A stretch of 64,000 nucleotides of DNA from Diospyros lotus (GCF_014633365.1 NC_068346.1:17443030-17507029), one strand, 5' to 3'. Numbered from the stretch's first letter, positions 45,541-58,026 are shown. The notes: generated by a model from the letters alone, not told the origin. Translations and numbers: made by a program.

Positions 45541-47918
45541 AACAAAAGGTAGGGTGACAGAGAATCCCCTTGTCTCAACCCTTGACCTCCAAGGAAGAAG
45601 CCATGCAACTGCCTGTTAATCTTAATAGAATAACGGAGAGTCATAATGCACTTCTTTACCCAACCACAAAACTGAGAAGGAAAATTCATCAAACAGACAA
45701 CCATAAGAAGAAAATCCCACCCCACATAATCATAGGCTCTTGCAAGGTCTACCTTCATAGCATAATGAGGATGACCTTTATGAAGGTGGTATTGATGGAC
45801 TAGCTCTTGAGCTAGCAAAACATTATCCCCAATGACTCTGCCTAGTAGGAAAGCAGTTTGGGACTCATCCATTAATCTTGAGAGTACCACTCTAAGCTTA
45901 TTAGCCAATATCTTTGTATTAACCTTATAGAGAACATTACAATAAGAGATCAATCTAAACTGGCTATGCGTCTCTGGATGGGGAACCTTCAGGATAAAGG
46001 TAATGATAGTAGCATTAACCTTCCCCAAAAGCTTACCCATGGCAAAGAAACTCCTAACAACTTCTACCAAATTAAAGCCAGCCTACTATGTCCCAAGCCC
46101 GCTTTAAAATTTTAGTAGTAATCCTATTAGGCCCAGGCGATTTATCATCACCCATACTAAACAATGACAACTTGACTTCCTCAGGGATCACTACCACAGT
46201 AAGCCCTATCGACAGGTCTTGTGCCAACTATCTATCCACAAAGGGAGCAAGTTCCTTAAGAAACGAACTTACCAAGTGAGTACTATTGCCTAGTAGTTGT
46301 TGATAATAGGATAAAAAGAGGTCCACTACTTCTTCCCTAGATTCCATAATCAAGGCATCAGACTACTAGATGCTAAGGACATGATGGTTATTTCGCCAAG
46401 CTAGTATAGTAAAAAAGAAGAAGCATGTGCATCGATCCCCATCCAACACCCACTATACATGTGCTCGAAGACGAATTTTTCTTGATTCATTAGCCAAGGC
46501 ATCCATATAATCCCTGCTCAACTCCAACTCTCACTAACATAGAGTAGAACCTTGAGGGTTATATAGAATACCTTACTGCACCATAGCTAATCTACCTCGA
46601 AGATCCATAACTCTTTCAGAAACATGACTTCTAGTACTATTAAGTTGTTTTATGGAGACTTTTACCTTAAGCTTCCATACCAACCAAAACATAGGGGATC
46701 CCCTTACCCGCATATTCCAAGTCTCAACCACTCTATCCAAAAAGAAAATGATGATCAACCAAGTGATTGAGAAAATGAAAGGGGCCCTTGTTGCTCCTTA
46801 ATTCATACAAGTTAACCACCATAAGACTATGATCTGAGATCTCTGGCTACATGAATAAAGCTTTGCTTGCAAGATACATAGAAATCCATCCATCATTAAT
46901 AAGAGCTCTATCCAGCTTTTGAAAGATGCAGCTCTCTCCCGACCATTTATTATTCCATGTTAGGGTTGGACCACTATAGATCAAATCTTGAAGTGAGATA
47001 GCAAATAAACATTAATTAAAATGAGACATAGTCAGAGTAATGGAAATATTACCACCTCGCATCTCTAAGACATGACAACAGACATTAAAGTCTCCCATAA
47101 GGAGCTATCAGTCATCAGAAACAAACTTACCTAGACTTCTTAATGAATTTCACAATCATTCTTGATCCACCTCCTCACTTCTAGCATATATACATGTTAA
47201 GAAGAAAAAGGCAGGGACAAGGAGACTTAACACCAGAAAATGAATGAACTGGTCTAATTTACTCAAATCAACCAAGTTAACTAATGAAGAATCATACCCT
47301 ATCCATATACGTCCATTGTCACAATAATTATAATTATACTCTAATCCCAAAATGACATAATTAAATGAGAGATACTCGCCACCTGATTCTCTTAGACTCG
47401 AGTTTCCAAGAGAGCCGTAAGAGATAATTTTTTTTGAACAATGAGAGAGCAAACCTACCATTGCTTTGGGGCCTGATTAAGACCCTTCCATGATGCAACC
47501 TGCATCATGGAACATCCATAATTCTCGAGCCTAAGCTCTCTAGCCCTATATTATTCCCATCACGGTCCTTCTTCTTCTTCTGCTCTTTCTTAGCCCATGA
47601 TTTAAATTGAGGTCGTTGTCCTTCAGAGCTAACACTTTCTCCACTTTGTTAGAGTCAAAGCTACGTTCATTCTCAAACTTCATACCACCAAATGGAACTA
47701 GTGCAATCCTTCCCCATCCACACTCTCCCTTACATATGTACTAACCATCTCTACATGAAGAGGGATATCTATATCTTAGCCAATGAAAAAAATTGATTCA
47801 CCATAAAAAATCCCACCTCTCTAATCTCACTTAAACCCGGCCTAGCCATTTGCTTCAGAGTGTTGAACACATATGGACCACCCAACTCTTTCTTTAAATG
47901 ACCTGGTGTTGTTTCCTA
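45541..47918 (-). pseudogene. LINE endonuclease-RT remnant, 3'-truncated
   Basis: L1-type ORF2 on the minus strand. Endonuclease motifs LLMGDFNV (complement of about 47,081-47,104) and SDHSLMVV (complement of about 46,815-46,838) are followed by RT blocks: VNATIITFILKVPHPET, MDESQTAFLLGR, AMKVDLARAYDYV and GLRQGDSLSPYL (46,070-45,541). It breaks off before the FADD catalytic box. Loss of the 3' rather than the 5' end is unusual for a LINE and implies later rearrangement. It fills the space between the two inverted arms. Confidence 0.75.
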
Positions 47919-50000
47919 ACTACAACAATTACGTTTATTTTTCTTAGGATCAACTAGAGCAGAGTCATTCCCCACGACCCAAGGGTCCAAGGTATCATCA
48001 GCAAGGCCAAAACAGATCTGGATTGGGTTAGGGGCAGAGCCTGATAGGTTACGAGCCTGAAAGGGGCTTTAAGGCCTTCGGGGCAAGGTACCCAATGAAA
48101 TAAAACATTGATCTGATCATACGCAGCGGAAAAATAAAATCTGATTTTATTGGTATCACGTTTTTCAAATCTTACGGTTAAATCGAAGACATAAAACGAA
48201 AAGTTACCTCGAAATGAAATCTGATTTCGTTGCCGATAACCCGCCTGATATCTCCCACGCGTGAGATGCCGAGTCGGTCCACCCGAAATCGTCAAGACTT
48301 CAATAGACTTGAGAGAAAAAGGGGCTCGAAAATTTTCTCAAAAATTTCCGTTTTTGATTCAACTGATTGATAGATTGGATTTTGGGTTAAATGTTATATT
48401 TATAAACAAGAAACCCTAAAACCCTAAATGCTATTGGGCCAGGCTTTAGGTGCTAGCAAAAAGCCCAAACCAAATTAATAATTAAATAAATAATCATATT
48501 ACTTATTTAATTATTCTTATTTCTTAAATAACTGCATTTATAATTTAGTAATTCCATAATTACTAAATTTGCCCCCTTTTTCTTTTAAAAACGATTTCTA
48601 TTGGGTGGGACTTTCTGGGTTCACAATTAAATTGGCAACGAGAATTAATCAATTATTAATTCTCGTAAATCACGAGTGACATCTAGCAATATGTCATGAT
48701 TACCTAATTTAATGTGAAGCGAGAATGTGAACCTTACATTACGGTGTCCTGCAATACAGTCCCTCTATCATACTATATCCCGACGAGATATGAGATCATG
48801 GTCAGTAGGTCAAATCTCTCGATCTCGTCGTATGACCAAATCCAATAATCACACTTGACTAATATGACACAACCTCTACGGAATCCAAATTCCGTCGTCA
48901 TATTACCTCGGCCAAGGATTTATCGTCAAGTGACCACTGGATCGCATAGGATATCTTCCTCGTATATCTCGAGATGATAGATTCCATGTCTGATGCACAC
49001 ATACCTCGTGTGTCACTGAACTAGGCACATAGATACGTACGGCTATCCCTGATTAGGACAACCATATAATATCGTTGATATCCTAATCCACTAACACACA
49101 GATATCCATGTCATCTCAGGTCTAAGGACTAATGCAAATCCGCAGTTAATATTAAATCATTGACCCGTGAGATAAAACCCATGTGATTCAATATTAATAG
49201 TCCCGGTCAGTGAACTCGTTCCTATAACGAGCACCCACTCGTCTTCCTTCTGTATCTTATACAGAGTGGTATGAGACCCACCAATCTTGTCTTTCGGTAT
49301 CTTATACCGAACAAGGAGGAAGACGATGTGCCAGCCTTTGCGAGTTACTAATTATCCAAGTTAGGAACTCTATGGCCAAGAACATATTTATAGTATAACG
49401 TATTGTGGATTATCCGTCTCGATTATTCTTAACAATTAAGAATGGTATCCACTCCTTATTATACTAAAGGATATTTGTATGTTCAATTTAAATCATATTG
49501 CAATTTCAATTAAACATAAAACTTGCCATTAAAGAAGGTTTAAAGAATTACAAGATCAAGCCCTATTGTGTCACTAGAACTGGTCTTAAGGGCTTATATC
49601 TAACACCCAAGAAGGTCTTCGATGGGTTGGCCTTCCAGAGCTTGGGACAAGAAATCTAGGACTCCCATTGCGAGCACAACAGTAGTCAGAAAGCCACGCA
49701 GGAGACTCCCCCACGCAGGCCTTCCAATGCCTAAGTCAGATGAAGATTTGAGAAAATATGTTCAATGTATATCACAGGTAATATGTATGATGATATCAAT
49801 ATGTGTTTAGATGGTCATGTTTGAGCCCCAAATGGGTATGTAAATTATGTCACTGTTCCTAAATGGGGTCTAGAAGGAGATAGAGTATCTGCTCAATGGC
49901 ATGAGAATGCAGAATAGTAGAGGGTTGGGGTAGATCTCTCTTCAAGGATCCTAAAATAATCAAGGAATTTCTTATTTATAGGCAAAAATGTAGGACCCAT
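47919..50000 (-). mobile_element. Right arm of large inverted repeat, LTR-like
   Basis: Inverse partner of 42,780-45,536. The minus strand has TATAAATA (complement of about 49,973-49,980), the CTTAGGCATTGGAAGG core and AGATCTGTTTTGGCC (complement near 48,010). It is interrupted by the solo LTR at 48,096-49,605. Frames such as 49,622-49,810 have no support. Confidence 0.65.
48096..49605 (-). mobile_element. Solo LTR with TSD CCCAA
   Basis: 1,510 bp, in element orientation TGTTAGATATAAGCCC to ...GATCAATGTTTTATTTCA. TSD CCCAA is perfect (48,091-48,095 and 49,606-49,610). The matching position in the left arm (near 45,360) is uninterrupted, confirming a later insertion. No internal region remains. 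The lineage is uncertain, perhaps Copia. Confidence 0.85.
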
Positions 50001-50519
50001 AGTTGAGCCGGATGGTTCTTTTAGAAAGTTACCTTCGGGAGGTTTGGAGGGCCTAAAGAAGACTTCGGGGTGCACAACCCTGATGGCTATCTCTAGGTGG
50101 CCCCGAAAGGGCTTTAGGCCATCGAATGGCTTGGTCCAGGAAACCCTGAAGGGTGTCCAAGCACTTTAGCAAAAAATGATGCAGTCCAATCTCGGGGACC
50201 CATCGGGGTTCAAGAGGCTACCTCCCTTGAGACTTTCTAAGGGAGAATGATTCGAAATTACTTCTGAGACTTGGGAAATTTAGAAAAATTATAGGGAACC
50301 CTAGGATACCTGGAGATGGGCCTACTCCCCCTCATCTACTAGGTAAAAGACCCTTTTCCTTTACTACTCTCCTTTATAAGAACACCTTACTTGCCTCTAT
50401 TTTATTTAGTTCATGTGTACCATTAAACTGAATAGTCTAGGTACAAGAAAATTCTTGTCTAAATTGTTTCAGGTACCGGGACACCAAGTGAACAAAAACA
50501 TTATAGTGAGTGCACATAG
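50001..50519. other. Spacer, probably LTR or leader debris
   Basis: Moderately GC-rich, non-coding; likely an extension of the neighbouring LTR-type sequence. No motif allows a firm call. Confidence 0.35.
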
Positions 50520-52975
50520 AAGGTTATTAGTGATATTGCTCTAAATGCTATATTTATACTTCATGAGATGTAAGTGAGTGGCATTGCTAATGTATTCTTG
50601 ATATCAATAAAATGTCATATCTTCATTCATATCTCTCCATCTCATCTATCTGAATGAGTCCCTAGATTTCTTGGTAGAGTTCCTACTCTCAAGGTGTTGA
50701 GACTGTGTGACATGGATCTCTAGTTCAGAATTTCTTAAAAGTATTTTCGGTCCTTAGATTTATCAAAAAGGGAATATGATTTATCAATTAGTGGACTAGC
50801 ACATGGGCTACTACCAATTTTAGCATAGGATGCTAATGGGAATGGGGTGGCGAGTTACACACCACATTGCATGGGATGCATATAGTAAACATGTGGGTGG
50901 GTGTTGGTAGAACATCCACTAAATGTGACACTTGCAATATATTACATGGTTTGAGGATTATCTATTGTTGGCTCTCGATTGTGTATTTGGTCCTTTGACC
51001 AGAGGCAACATGTTATCTTGTACACTAGTGTTAGGGATTTATCGTTGAGCAGAACCATCCAATGTAAGAGGTGGGGATACTCTCTATGTGGTCTCTGTGT
51101 AGTGGTGTATGGAGACAGATGTTTGTTGATGAGATCCATTAACCTTCATTAGATGGAGGCAAACATCTTATGTGGTCCATGTTGGTGATTGTGATTGGAA
51201 ATCCCTTAGCTAGGGTGAGCATGAGATCGGAAAGAGTTGCAATGTCAAATGGGATCGGACATGCTACCTCAATCACACTCTATTGGATCTTTCATAACTA
51301 CTAAATCCTGTGAGTTTAATCAGTCTATGACTCTCACTCGGTGGGAATGTTAATCAGTGGAAGAATTATATTGCACGATAATTGAGGAGCTTTAATAGGT
51401 TCATATGAAATTAGACTTTATTTCCATTAGGATTGTCTTGAGTCCTGGCTAGAGGATACTCAAGATCTTTTAGGGTGCTCTAGAGGTTTGGAGAGATCCT
51501 CTTAGTAGGTTGATGAGATCAACCAACGTCAAGGAGTTGACATGTCCTAATTACTACATAGCTATGAACCTAGAAAGTCACACGCATACTGAGTAATGTA
51601 TCGGATTAGCGATCTGTAGCTATTAATGTGTTCTTTATCACTATGGGACAGTGATGTTGGTTGTTATTATGCATTGGACACATTGATCTATGGATATGGG
51701 AGACTGTTATCGGATAGAGGGGCACACTGTCAAGAGTTAACAGGAGCCTTAGTTGCATTAATGGTTAGTGCAAAGGTTATTAAATGTTAATAGTGGAGTC
51801 GGGGTGTGAAATTAAAGAAATTTGCAAAATTGGTGTCTTCAGTCAATCAAACCTATTAGGTCGATCGACCGGACTTTGAACTTCAAGTTCTAGTCGACTT
51901 CAATCAACCAAACTATTCAATTTCGTCCACTGAACTTTCGCCGCTTTATCGTGTCAAAGCATTTAATGCTTTAACAATTTACATGATGATGGGGCATGGG
52001 ACGACGGGGAGGCGTGTATTAGAAGCTGGGAAAGGCAGGTTTGATTGAGGGGGTTTTAGAGAAAGTCTTCCAAGGCAACTCTCCTCATCATCGTCTTCCT
52101 CATTTCGTTTCTACTGGTTATTTCTTCTTCTCCATTGATGTGCCATTTTCTTGTTCTTAGTCCAAGGATTGGCTGGTGTAACTTATTCTTTTTCTTCTCC
52201 CATTTAGATCTAGTTGTGGGACAACCAAGGTGCAGCCGAGAAGGAACTGCGATAGAGCTTTTGGTCATCTCCATCTAGAGGGTCCTAGCATGGCTTCGTT
52301 AGAGGGTTCTTAAAGCATCTTAGGCATGGACCGACTAGGTTGTCCACACTTGAGAAGCTAGGAAAGGCATGTTTGATTGAGGGGGTTTTAGAGAAAGTCT
52401 TCCCAGGCAACTCTCCTCATCATCGTCTTCTTCCTCATTTCGTTTCTGCTGGCTGTTTCTTCTTCTCCATTGATGTGCCATTTTCTTGTTCTTAGTCCAA
52501 GGATTGGCTGGTGTAACTTATTTTTCTTCTTCTCCCATTTAGATCTAGTTGTGGGACAACCAAGGTGCAGCCGAGAAAGAACTGCAATAGAGCTTTTGGT
52601 CACCTCCATCTAGAGGGTCCTAGCATGGCTCCGTTAGAGGGTTCTTAAAGCATCTCAGGCATGGACCGACTAAGTTGTCCACACTTGAGAAGGTGGGTTG
52701 GTCACCTAATGTTGCGCCTAGCTCATGGGAGTTCATTCGAACGGCAAGGAGAAAGAGTCACCGCTTAGACAATCGGCACTGACAGTCACTGAAAGGTATA
52801 TCAATAAAACCCTCTAGACATGGTTTTACTTGTTTATGCATATGGATGATATATACCTAGTCATGCAAGGATTTTTTTCGCTTCTGCTATGCACTTCTTT
52901 GATGTATGTTTTGGTTTTGAAAATGTTTTCAAAACCTATTAATCCTTGCATTGATCTACTCATGGTTGGTTTTTG
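50520..52975 (+). mobile_element. LTR related to the 43,108 solo LTR
   Basis: Collinear with 43,108-45,305: AATGAGTCCCTAGATTTCTTGG (near 50,652), AACATGTGGGTGGGTGTTGGT, GAAAGGTATATCAATAAAAC (near 52,793) and a matching end near 52,975. Exact termini and TSD are not clear, so limits are approximate. An internal 332-bp tandem duplication makes it longer. No adjoining PBS or coding region. Confidence 0.6.
52021..52690 (+). repeat. 332-bp tandem duplication inside LTR
   Basis: Units 52,021-52,352 and 52,353 to about 52,690, both starting AGAAGCT(G/A)GGAAAGGCA, with few differences. This explains the twin open frames at 52,056-52,274 and 52,388-52,609 (-), which are repeat artefacts. Confidence 0.85.
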
Positions 52976-54218
52976 GCCTTGGGCCCCCGTTTCCTTTCAA
53001 AGGCATCTATTGATATTCAATAGGAAGTCAAGCAATGTTTGGTTCCCCAATAAACTCATCTATCCGCTTAGATGACTTCATTTCCATATTTGGTTATTAT
53101 TCAAGACTAGATGCCTAGCCTTCTTAGGGTTGAGTGTTGGGATGAGTTCAATGGCTCCTAGCCTCCGATAGAGTATTTTTTGTATGTTTTTCTTTGCAAG
53201 ATCTTCTGGTGCAATGCCCTCGTGTCCCTTGGGATTATTTAGTATAGCCTGGCAATGGTATTCCAACTCATATGTTTATTTTTTGGTTAGCGATTAGTGA
53301 GCAGTTTTATACTCTTGACTGTATTAACCTCATTTTACCATTTCTAAATATATGTTTTCTTCGCAGGAAGGCATATGAGTGTCATAGTTATCTTTTGTTT
53401 GATTACTCTTATTCTTATCAAGTGCTGTCTTTTTTTCGTGTTTCGAAGAAATTTGGATGGCCTTAGCAGCGATAGGAGATAGGAATCTTATGGGTGGCGA
53501 CAAGATGGATTGGTAAGAATCCTTGGTGGGTTGTTAATCATTAGGTTTTGTAAGCTATGGTTTATTTTCTATGGTGAGAGCAAAATAACATATGCTTTAG
53601 GGAACAAGAGCGATCTATATCCCAGTTGGTGCATCAAATCTAGTGTGTTGTCTGGACAAGGCTAGCTACTATCTTTTTTCCTCTTACCCTTTTACTTTAT
53701 AGAGCCAAGCTTTGTGGTACTTTTGGCGCCTCCCAGCTAACTGGCCTTCTTTACCATGCTGATTTCATGAATTAACGGTTTATTCTCGTGTTTGTTGTCT
53801 ACTCTGTTGATTCGGGCTACTTACTAACTGGGGCTTGACATCACAAATGCCAATACTCACGTCAAACGATGGCTTCAACTATGAATATACATATACAAGG
53901 TAAGTGATTATTTTGGTAAGTATCTTGAGGTTGGCAGCACAATTATTAATTTTGGATGACCAAATCCAATATGATTCTTAGGAAAGTTGTTTTATTTGAC
54001 AGTTTTTCATAAGGTAATGTTGATGAAGATCTCCCTTGGTAATTGTACATTTCTTTTGATGTCAAGAGGATTGTACTTTTTGTATTTTTACTTTTTTATT
54101 AGTTGTTTGGATCTTCTAGTGTGATCTTGGTTGGGACTGGGGAATGTCTTAATTTAAAGGTGTCAAAGCTTTTTAGTTGTGATTAATAAAATTCTTACTT
54201 ATAAAAAAAAAAAAACTC
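52976..54218 (+). mobile_element. LINE 3' end with A-tail
   Basis: The C-terminal zf-RVT region of an L1-type ORF2 is readable at 53,250-53,466 (FIFWLAISEQFYTLD, then INLILPFLNICF). Further ORF2 remains run to about 53,690, then a T/G-rich 3' UTR and an A-tail (54,206-54,218). It is 5'-truncated at or before 52,976, where it abuts the LTR. Its 3' UTR differs from that at 7,622-7,931. Confidence 0.65.
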
Positions 54219-54319
54219 AATATTAAGTAGCCTGTCACTTGAGACGAATTGACATTTACATACAAGGCTAATTTGAAAAACTTACATTTGAAATTTGGCG
54301 AAACATATATGAAAGTAGA

Positions 54320-54690
54320 GGTCTAAGAACGAATTTTTCCCAAATAATAAACTGCCTTAGGATGATGGCTGGCACATTGCACCGTCCATCCGAATCCATC
54401 CCATAAGCAAGGCAAGAGGGCATTGTCGTTATTTCATTGAGATGAATGGCAATTTGGAGCCGTCAATTTCCTTTATTTATCCTGTCCTCGACGATTCTCA
54501 ACCTCTCATTTTGCTCTCGCTCGACATTTCTGTTTCCAAACGTCTTCCGGCAGGTGAAATTCGCACTTCTGATTTCAATTCTCTTTTCCATCATTACTGA
54601 ATAGCCGTGTCGGTTTTCTGCCTCTGCAATTGCAATCGTTTTTGGAAAATCTCTGTTGTGCTTGTCTGTGCGAAACGATTTCTAGTTCGA
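54320..54690 (+). promoter_or_regulatory. Promoter with non-coding first exon (copy 2 of 2)
   Basis: Diverged copy of 8,171-8,570: AAGAACGAATTTTTCCC (54,326-54,342), GGCACATTGCACCGTCCATCC, TTTATTTATCC, and CTTCCGGCAG/GTGAAATTC (splice donor near 54,553). A small deletion shifts any reading frame relative to copy 1. No coding exon follows before the transposon at 55,200. Confidence 0.5.
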
Positions 54691-55189
54691 ATTGCGGTCT
54701 CCAATACAAAATTTCTTCTTTCTTTTGATTTCTGAACAAGTTCTCCGTTTTTGGTTTAAAAATGCGGTTATTGAGCTATATTTGGTTTGATATGGTGCCT
54801 TCTATGGCCGGTTTGGGTTTACTGCTGTGCTCTTAGGCTTGCTACTCTCTGGTGTATAGAAGTATTGTCTTGATCTGAAGGTTTTCCGTCCATTTTTTTT
54901 TTTTTTATCTCGTTAAGGTATCTTAAATGAACGATTGCCTCTAAATCGGAGCAAATAATGTGCCTAAAATGGTCGGTTTATAAATCGTTTCAAGGTGGCG
55001 ATAATATGCCACGGCCTTATCAGATTCATGCAATCTGCTGAGATTTTTGTGCTGATACTTATATCTATGTGATTGTTTGTTGATAACGTTTAGGTCCATG
55101 TAGTCTATCCTAAGAAGAACAAATGAATCAAAATCTGGATTTTTTCAGTTATTTCTAGGATGTTGATTAATGATTTGATCTTATGATCA
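54691..55189. other. Intron-like spacer
   Basis: T-rich sequence after the putative splice donor, consistent with a 5'-UTR intron. I see no 3' splice site followed by an open frame. Confidence 0.35.
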
Positions 55190-55199
55190 AATTTTCATT

Positions 55200-56098
55200 G
55201 GCCAAATATATATTTTTATCTCCGTATTTTTACATTTTTTATGTGTAGTCACTCAGACTTTTCGTTTGTTTTGATTACACCTCTTAATTATACATTTTTA
55301 AATCAATTACATACCTCGATTAAAGTATTCAACACACGCATGCTGAAATGCCCAAATTGCCCATCACGCAACCACCATTTCCATCACAACTTCTTCATTT
55401 AATGGCTAGCGACAAAGCAAGTGAAGGTCAACGGTAATGGCAAAAGGTGTAGAGGTCGTCATCGATCAAGGAAGGCAAAAAGGCAAATGCATCAACGATG
55501 GCAGAAAGAGAAAAGGCGAAGGCATCAGTAGTGATAGAAAGGTGCAGAGGTTAGCGTCGACGATGGCAGAAGGCAAAGATACGAAGGCATCGACGATGGC
55601 GAAAGGCGAAAATACGAAGGCAAAGGTAGTGGTAGAAGGCCATCGATGGCCTCTACACCTTCTGCCACTGCCGACACCTCTGTCTTTTCATCTTCTGCCA
55701 TCACCGACTCATTTGCCTATTTGCCTTCTGCCATTGTTGATGACAACATCTACACTTTCTGTCACCACTGAGACCTTCACCTTTTCACCTTCTAGCACTA
55801 CTGATGCTTTCACCCCTTCGCCTTCCGCCTTCCCCAACTGACAACACCCTTTGCACCTTCAGCCATAGTTGTCAGCCTATACTTGCCTCGTCGCCAACAA
55901 CTGAAGGAAGAAGTTGTGGCAAAAATAGTGATCACGTGATGGGTAATTTGGGAATTTCAGTGCACATTGTACACTCTAACTGAGGTGTGTAGTTGACTCA
56001 AAAATATATAGTTCAAGGGTGTAATTGAAATAACAAAAAATTTAGATAATCACAAAAAAAAAGAGTAAAAGTACAAATACAAAAATATGTATTTGGCC
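55200..56098. mobile_element. Palindromic MULE-like non-autonomous transposon
   Basis: 899 bp, ends GGCCAAATATATA...TATGTATTTGGCC, with inverted arms of roughly 200 bases. Flanks AATTTTCATT (55,190-55,199) and ATTTTTCATT (56,099-56,108) match at 9 of 10, the TSD size of Mutator-like elements. The middle holds alternating GGCAGAAGGCGAA and TTCGCCTTCTGCC-type repeats, producing a low-complexity 134-codon frame (55,437-55,841) that I do not regard as a gene. Confidence 0.75.
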
Positions 56099-56340
56099 AT
56101 TTTTCATTACTAGTTTTGTCTGTATGGAGAAATATCCTTTTGGTTCCATAACTAATCACTCGTCCCTAATGAGTTCTCTTCCCATTATTCTCTTGCTAGA
56201 TATGCTTTCAAGTTTCTAGATTTTGAATCTAGTCATCATTTATATGGAACAGTGCATATGTTTGAGAACTTTGTGTTCTTTGTGAATATCCTCTGTTTAA
56301 TCAGTACAAATATAAACACATACATACATACATACATATT

Positions 56341-56960
56341 GTGATAATTATCTGAAGGGTCGAGCCACATGTCTTCAACCCAGTATGCCACATGTCCAAC
56401 CTTACCACGTGGACTAGTCCCCAATGCCTATAAATACCCTCTAGATTTATTCCATCGAGATCCAGATCTAGCACCCAATGACCCATATAACAGACCTAAC
56501 TACCCAACTCTCCTGGAGCACTCGAAGAACCACATCATCACTTGCATACCATCTTCTATATCATGGCAATACCTGACTTTAGCATTGGATGGCTCGTGCG
56601 AAAGAGTTCCTTGTGTGTCTTCTAACTGTTTTTTTGTTGCAGACCCCTAGAGATTCCAAAGATTCACCCTTGAAGACCTCAAGAGCCCATCCGAAGACCC
56701 AAAGCTATAGATCCTACTAGAGACTCCCAATCCTATTGGCACCAAAGACCCCTTCAAAACCTTTCCAAAGCCCATATCAGTTCCCCAAAGACCCAATCAT
56801 GAGGAAAGTATTCCAAGACATCACCCTAGCTCTCTCGCACAATGGATTGGGTCAATTCCCAGTTAGATGCTTGCCAGTGTTGTCCATCACAAAAGACTTT
56901 AATCCGTTCACATTCTCACCAAGCTCTATTGAGTTTCCTAAAACGAACAAATTTAATTGT
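56341..56960 (+). mobile_element. Tat-type LTR fragment
   Basis: TATAAATA (about 56,431-56,438), then a CTGACTTTAGCATTGGATGG core (near 56,571) and a TCTTCTAACTGTTTTTTTGT...GCAGACCCC stretch. This arrangement matches 1-250 (-), 42,780 (+) and 50,000 (-). No polyprotein follows. The frames at 56,369-56,987 are LTR sequence. Confidence 0.55.
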
Positions 56961-56977
56961 TGTATTTTGATAATAAC

Positions 56978-57932
56978 AGTATCTTAATTATTAAAAATTA
57001 TTGCTTTGAGCCTTAACGTGATAGAACGTTAGTTCGTGCATGAGCGCACCTGTTTTCGTGAGTGAACACCACGTTAGTGAGACACGTCATATTAAATTTA
57101 ATACATAAATATGACATTTGGTCCTTCAATAATTAAAAAATTTGACATTTGGTTCATTAACAATTAAAAAATTAACATTTGGTCCCTGATATATATATAT
57201 ATATATAAAAGAAGATCAAATTTGATTAAAAAAAGACCTAAATTTGATAAGAAAGACCTAAAAATTTCATTAAAAAGACCAAAAAAAATTCAAAAAATAC
57301 CTAAAAATAATATTAAAAAAATACCTAAAATTTTCATAAAAAAGACCTAAAAATATTTAAAAATTTGATGGGGTTTATTTGATCACTTCTTGTTTAATAC
57401 CTCATTTGACAGTTTGTGAACAAGATTTGTATATTCAATTAAGTTTTTTTTTGTTTTGTTTTTTATTTGAATTTTTGTTATCATAGTTTCCATTAGGTCA
57501 TTTTATGAAATTTTAAAATCTTTTTATGAAATTTGGGTCTTTTTTTTTTTTAATATTTTTAGATCTTTTTCATGAAATTTTTAGGTCTTTTCTTGAATGT
57601 TTTTAGGTTTTCTTATGAAATTTTTAGGTTTTTTTTAATGAAATTTGGATATTTTTTTTAATATTTTTAGGCCTTTTAATAAAAGTTTAGGTCTTTTTCA
57701 AATATTTTAAAGTCTTTTTATGAAATTTAGGTTTTTTTTTTTACTAAATTTGTTTTTTTTTTTTTTGTATCAAGAACTAAATGTCAAATTTTTTAATTGT
57801 CAAGCGACCAAATGCCATATTTATATATTAAATTTAATCTAACGTGGCATCCTACTTGGGGTAAATAACGATTTCATTTACTCTCAATCATAAAAATGAC
57901 TTAAAACAATAATTTTTAATAATTAAGATACT
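56978..57932. mobile_element. Foldback element
   Basis: 955 bp, ends AGTATCTTAATTATTAAAAA and complement. Further in, AATTTGACATTTGG and its complement, and AAAAGACCTAAATTT / AAATTTAGGTCTTTT repeats, occupy opposite halves, so most of the element can fold on itself. (AT)n at 57,189-57,207. No coding sequence. Confidence 0.65.
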
Positions 57933-58026
57933 AGATCTAGATATTTTGTATATCAGGGACAAAATACCATATTTTTTAATTATTGAAAGGGCATTGCATG
58001 TATTATGCCTTTAAACATATACATAT

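Noticed and set aside
45541..47918. LINE twin-priming inversion
   Set aside because: Twin priming inverts the 5' part next to a normal 3' part with an A-tail; no 3' part or tail is present here, so the inverted arms need another explanation.
52056..52609. Two near-identical 72-73-codon minus-strand frames
   Set aside because: They arise from a 332-bp tandem duplication in an LTR and have no other support.
55437..55841. 134-codon frame
   Set aside because: Low-complexity product of inverted trinucleotide-like repeats inside a palindromic transposon.
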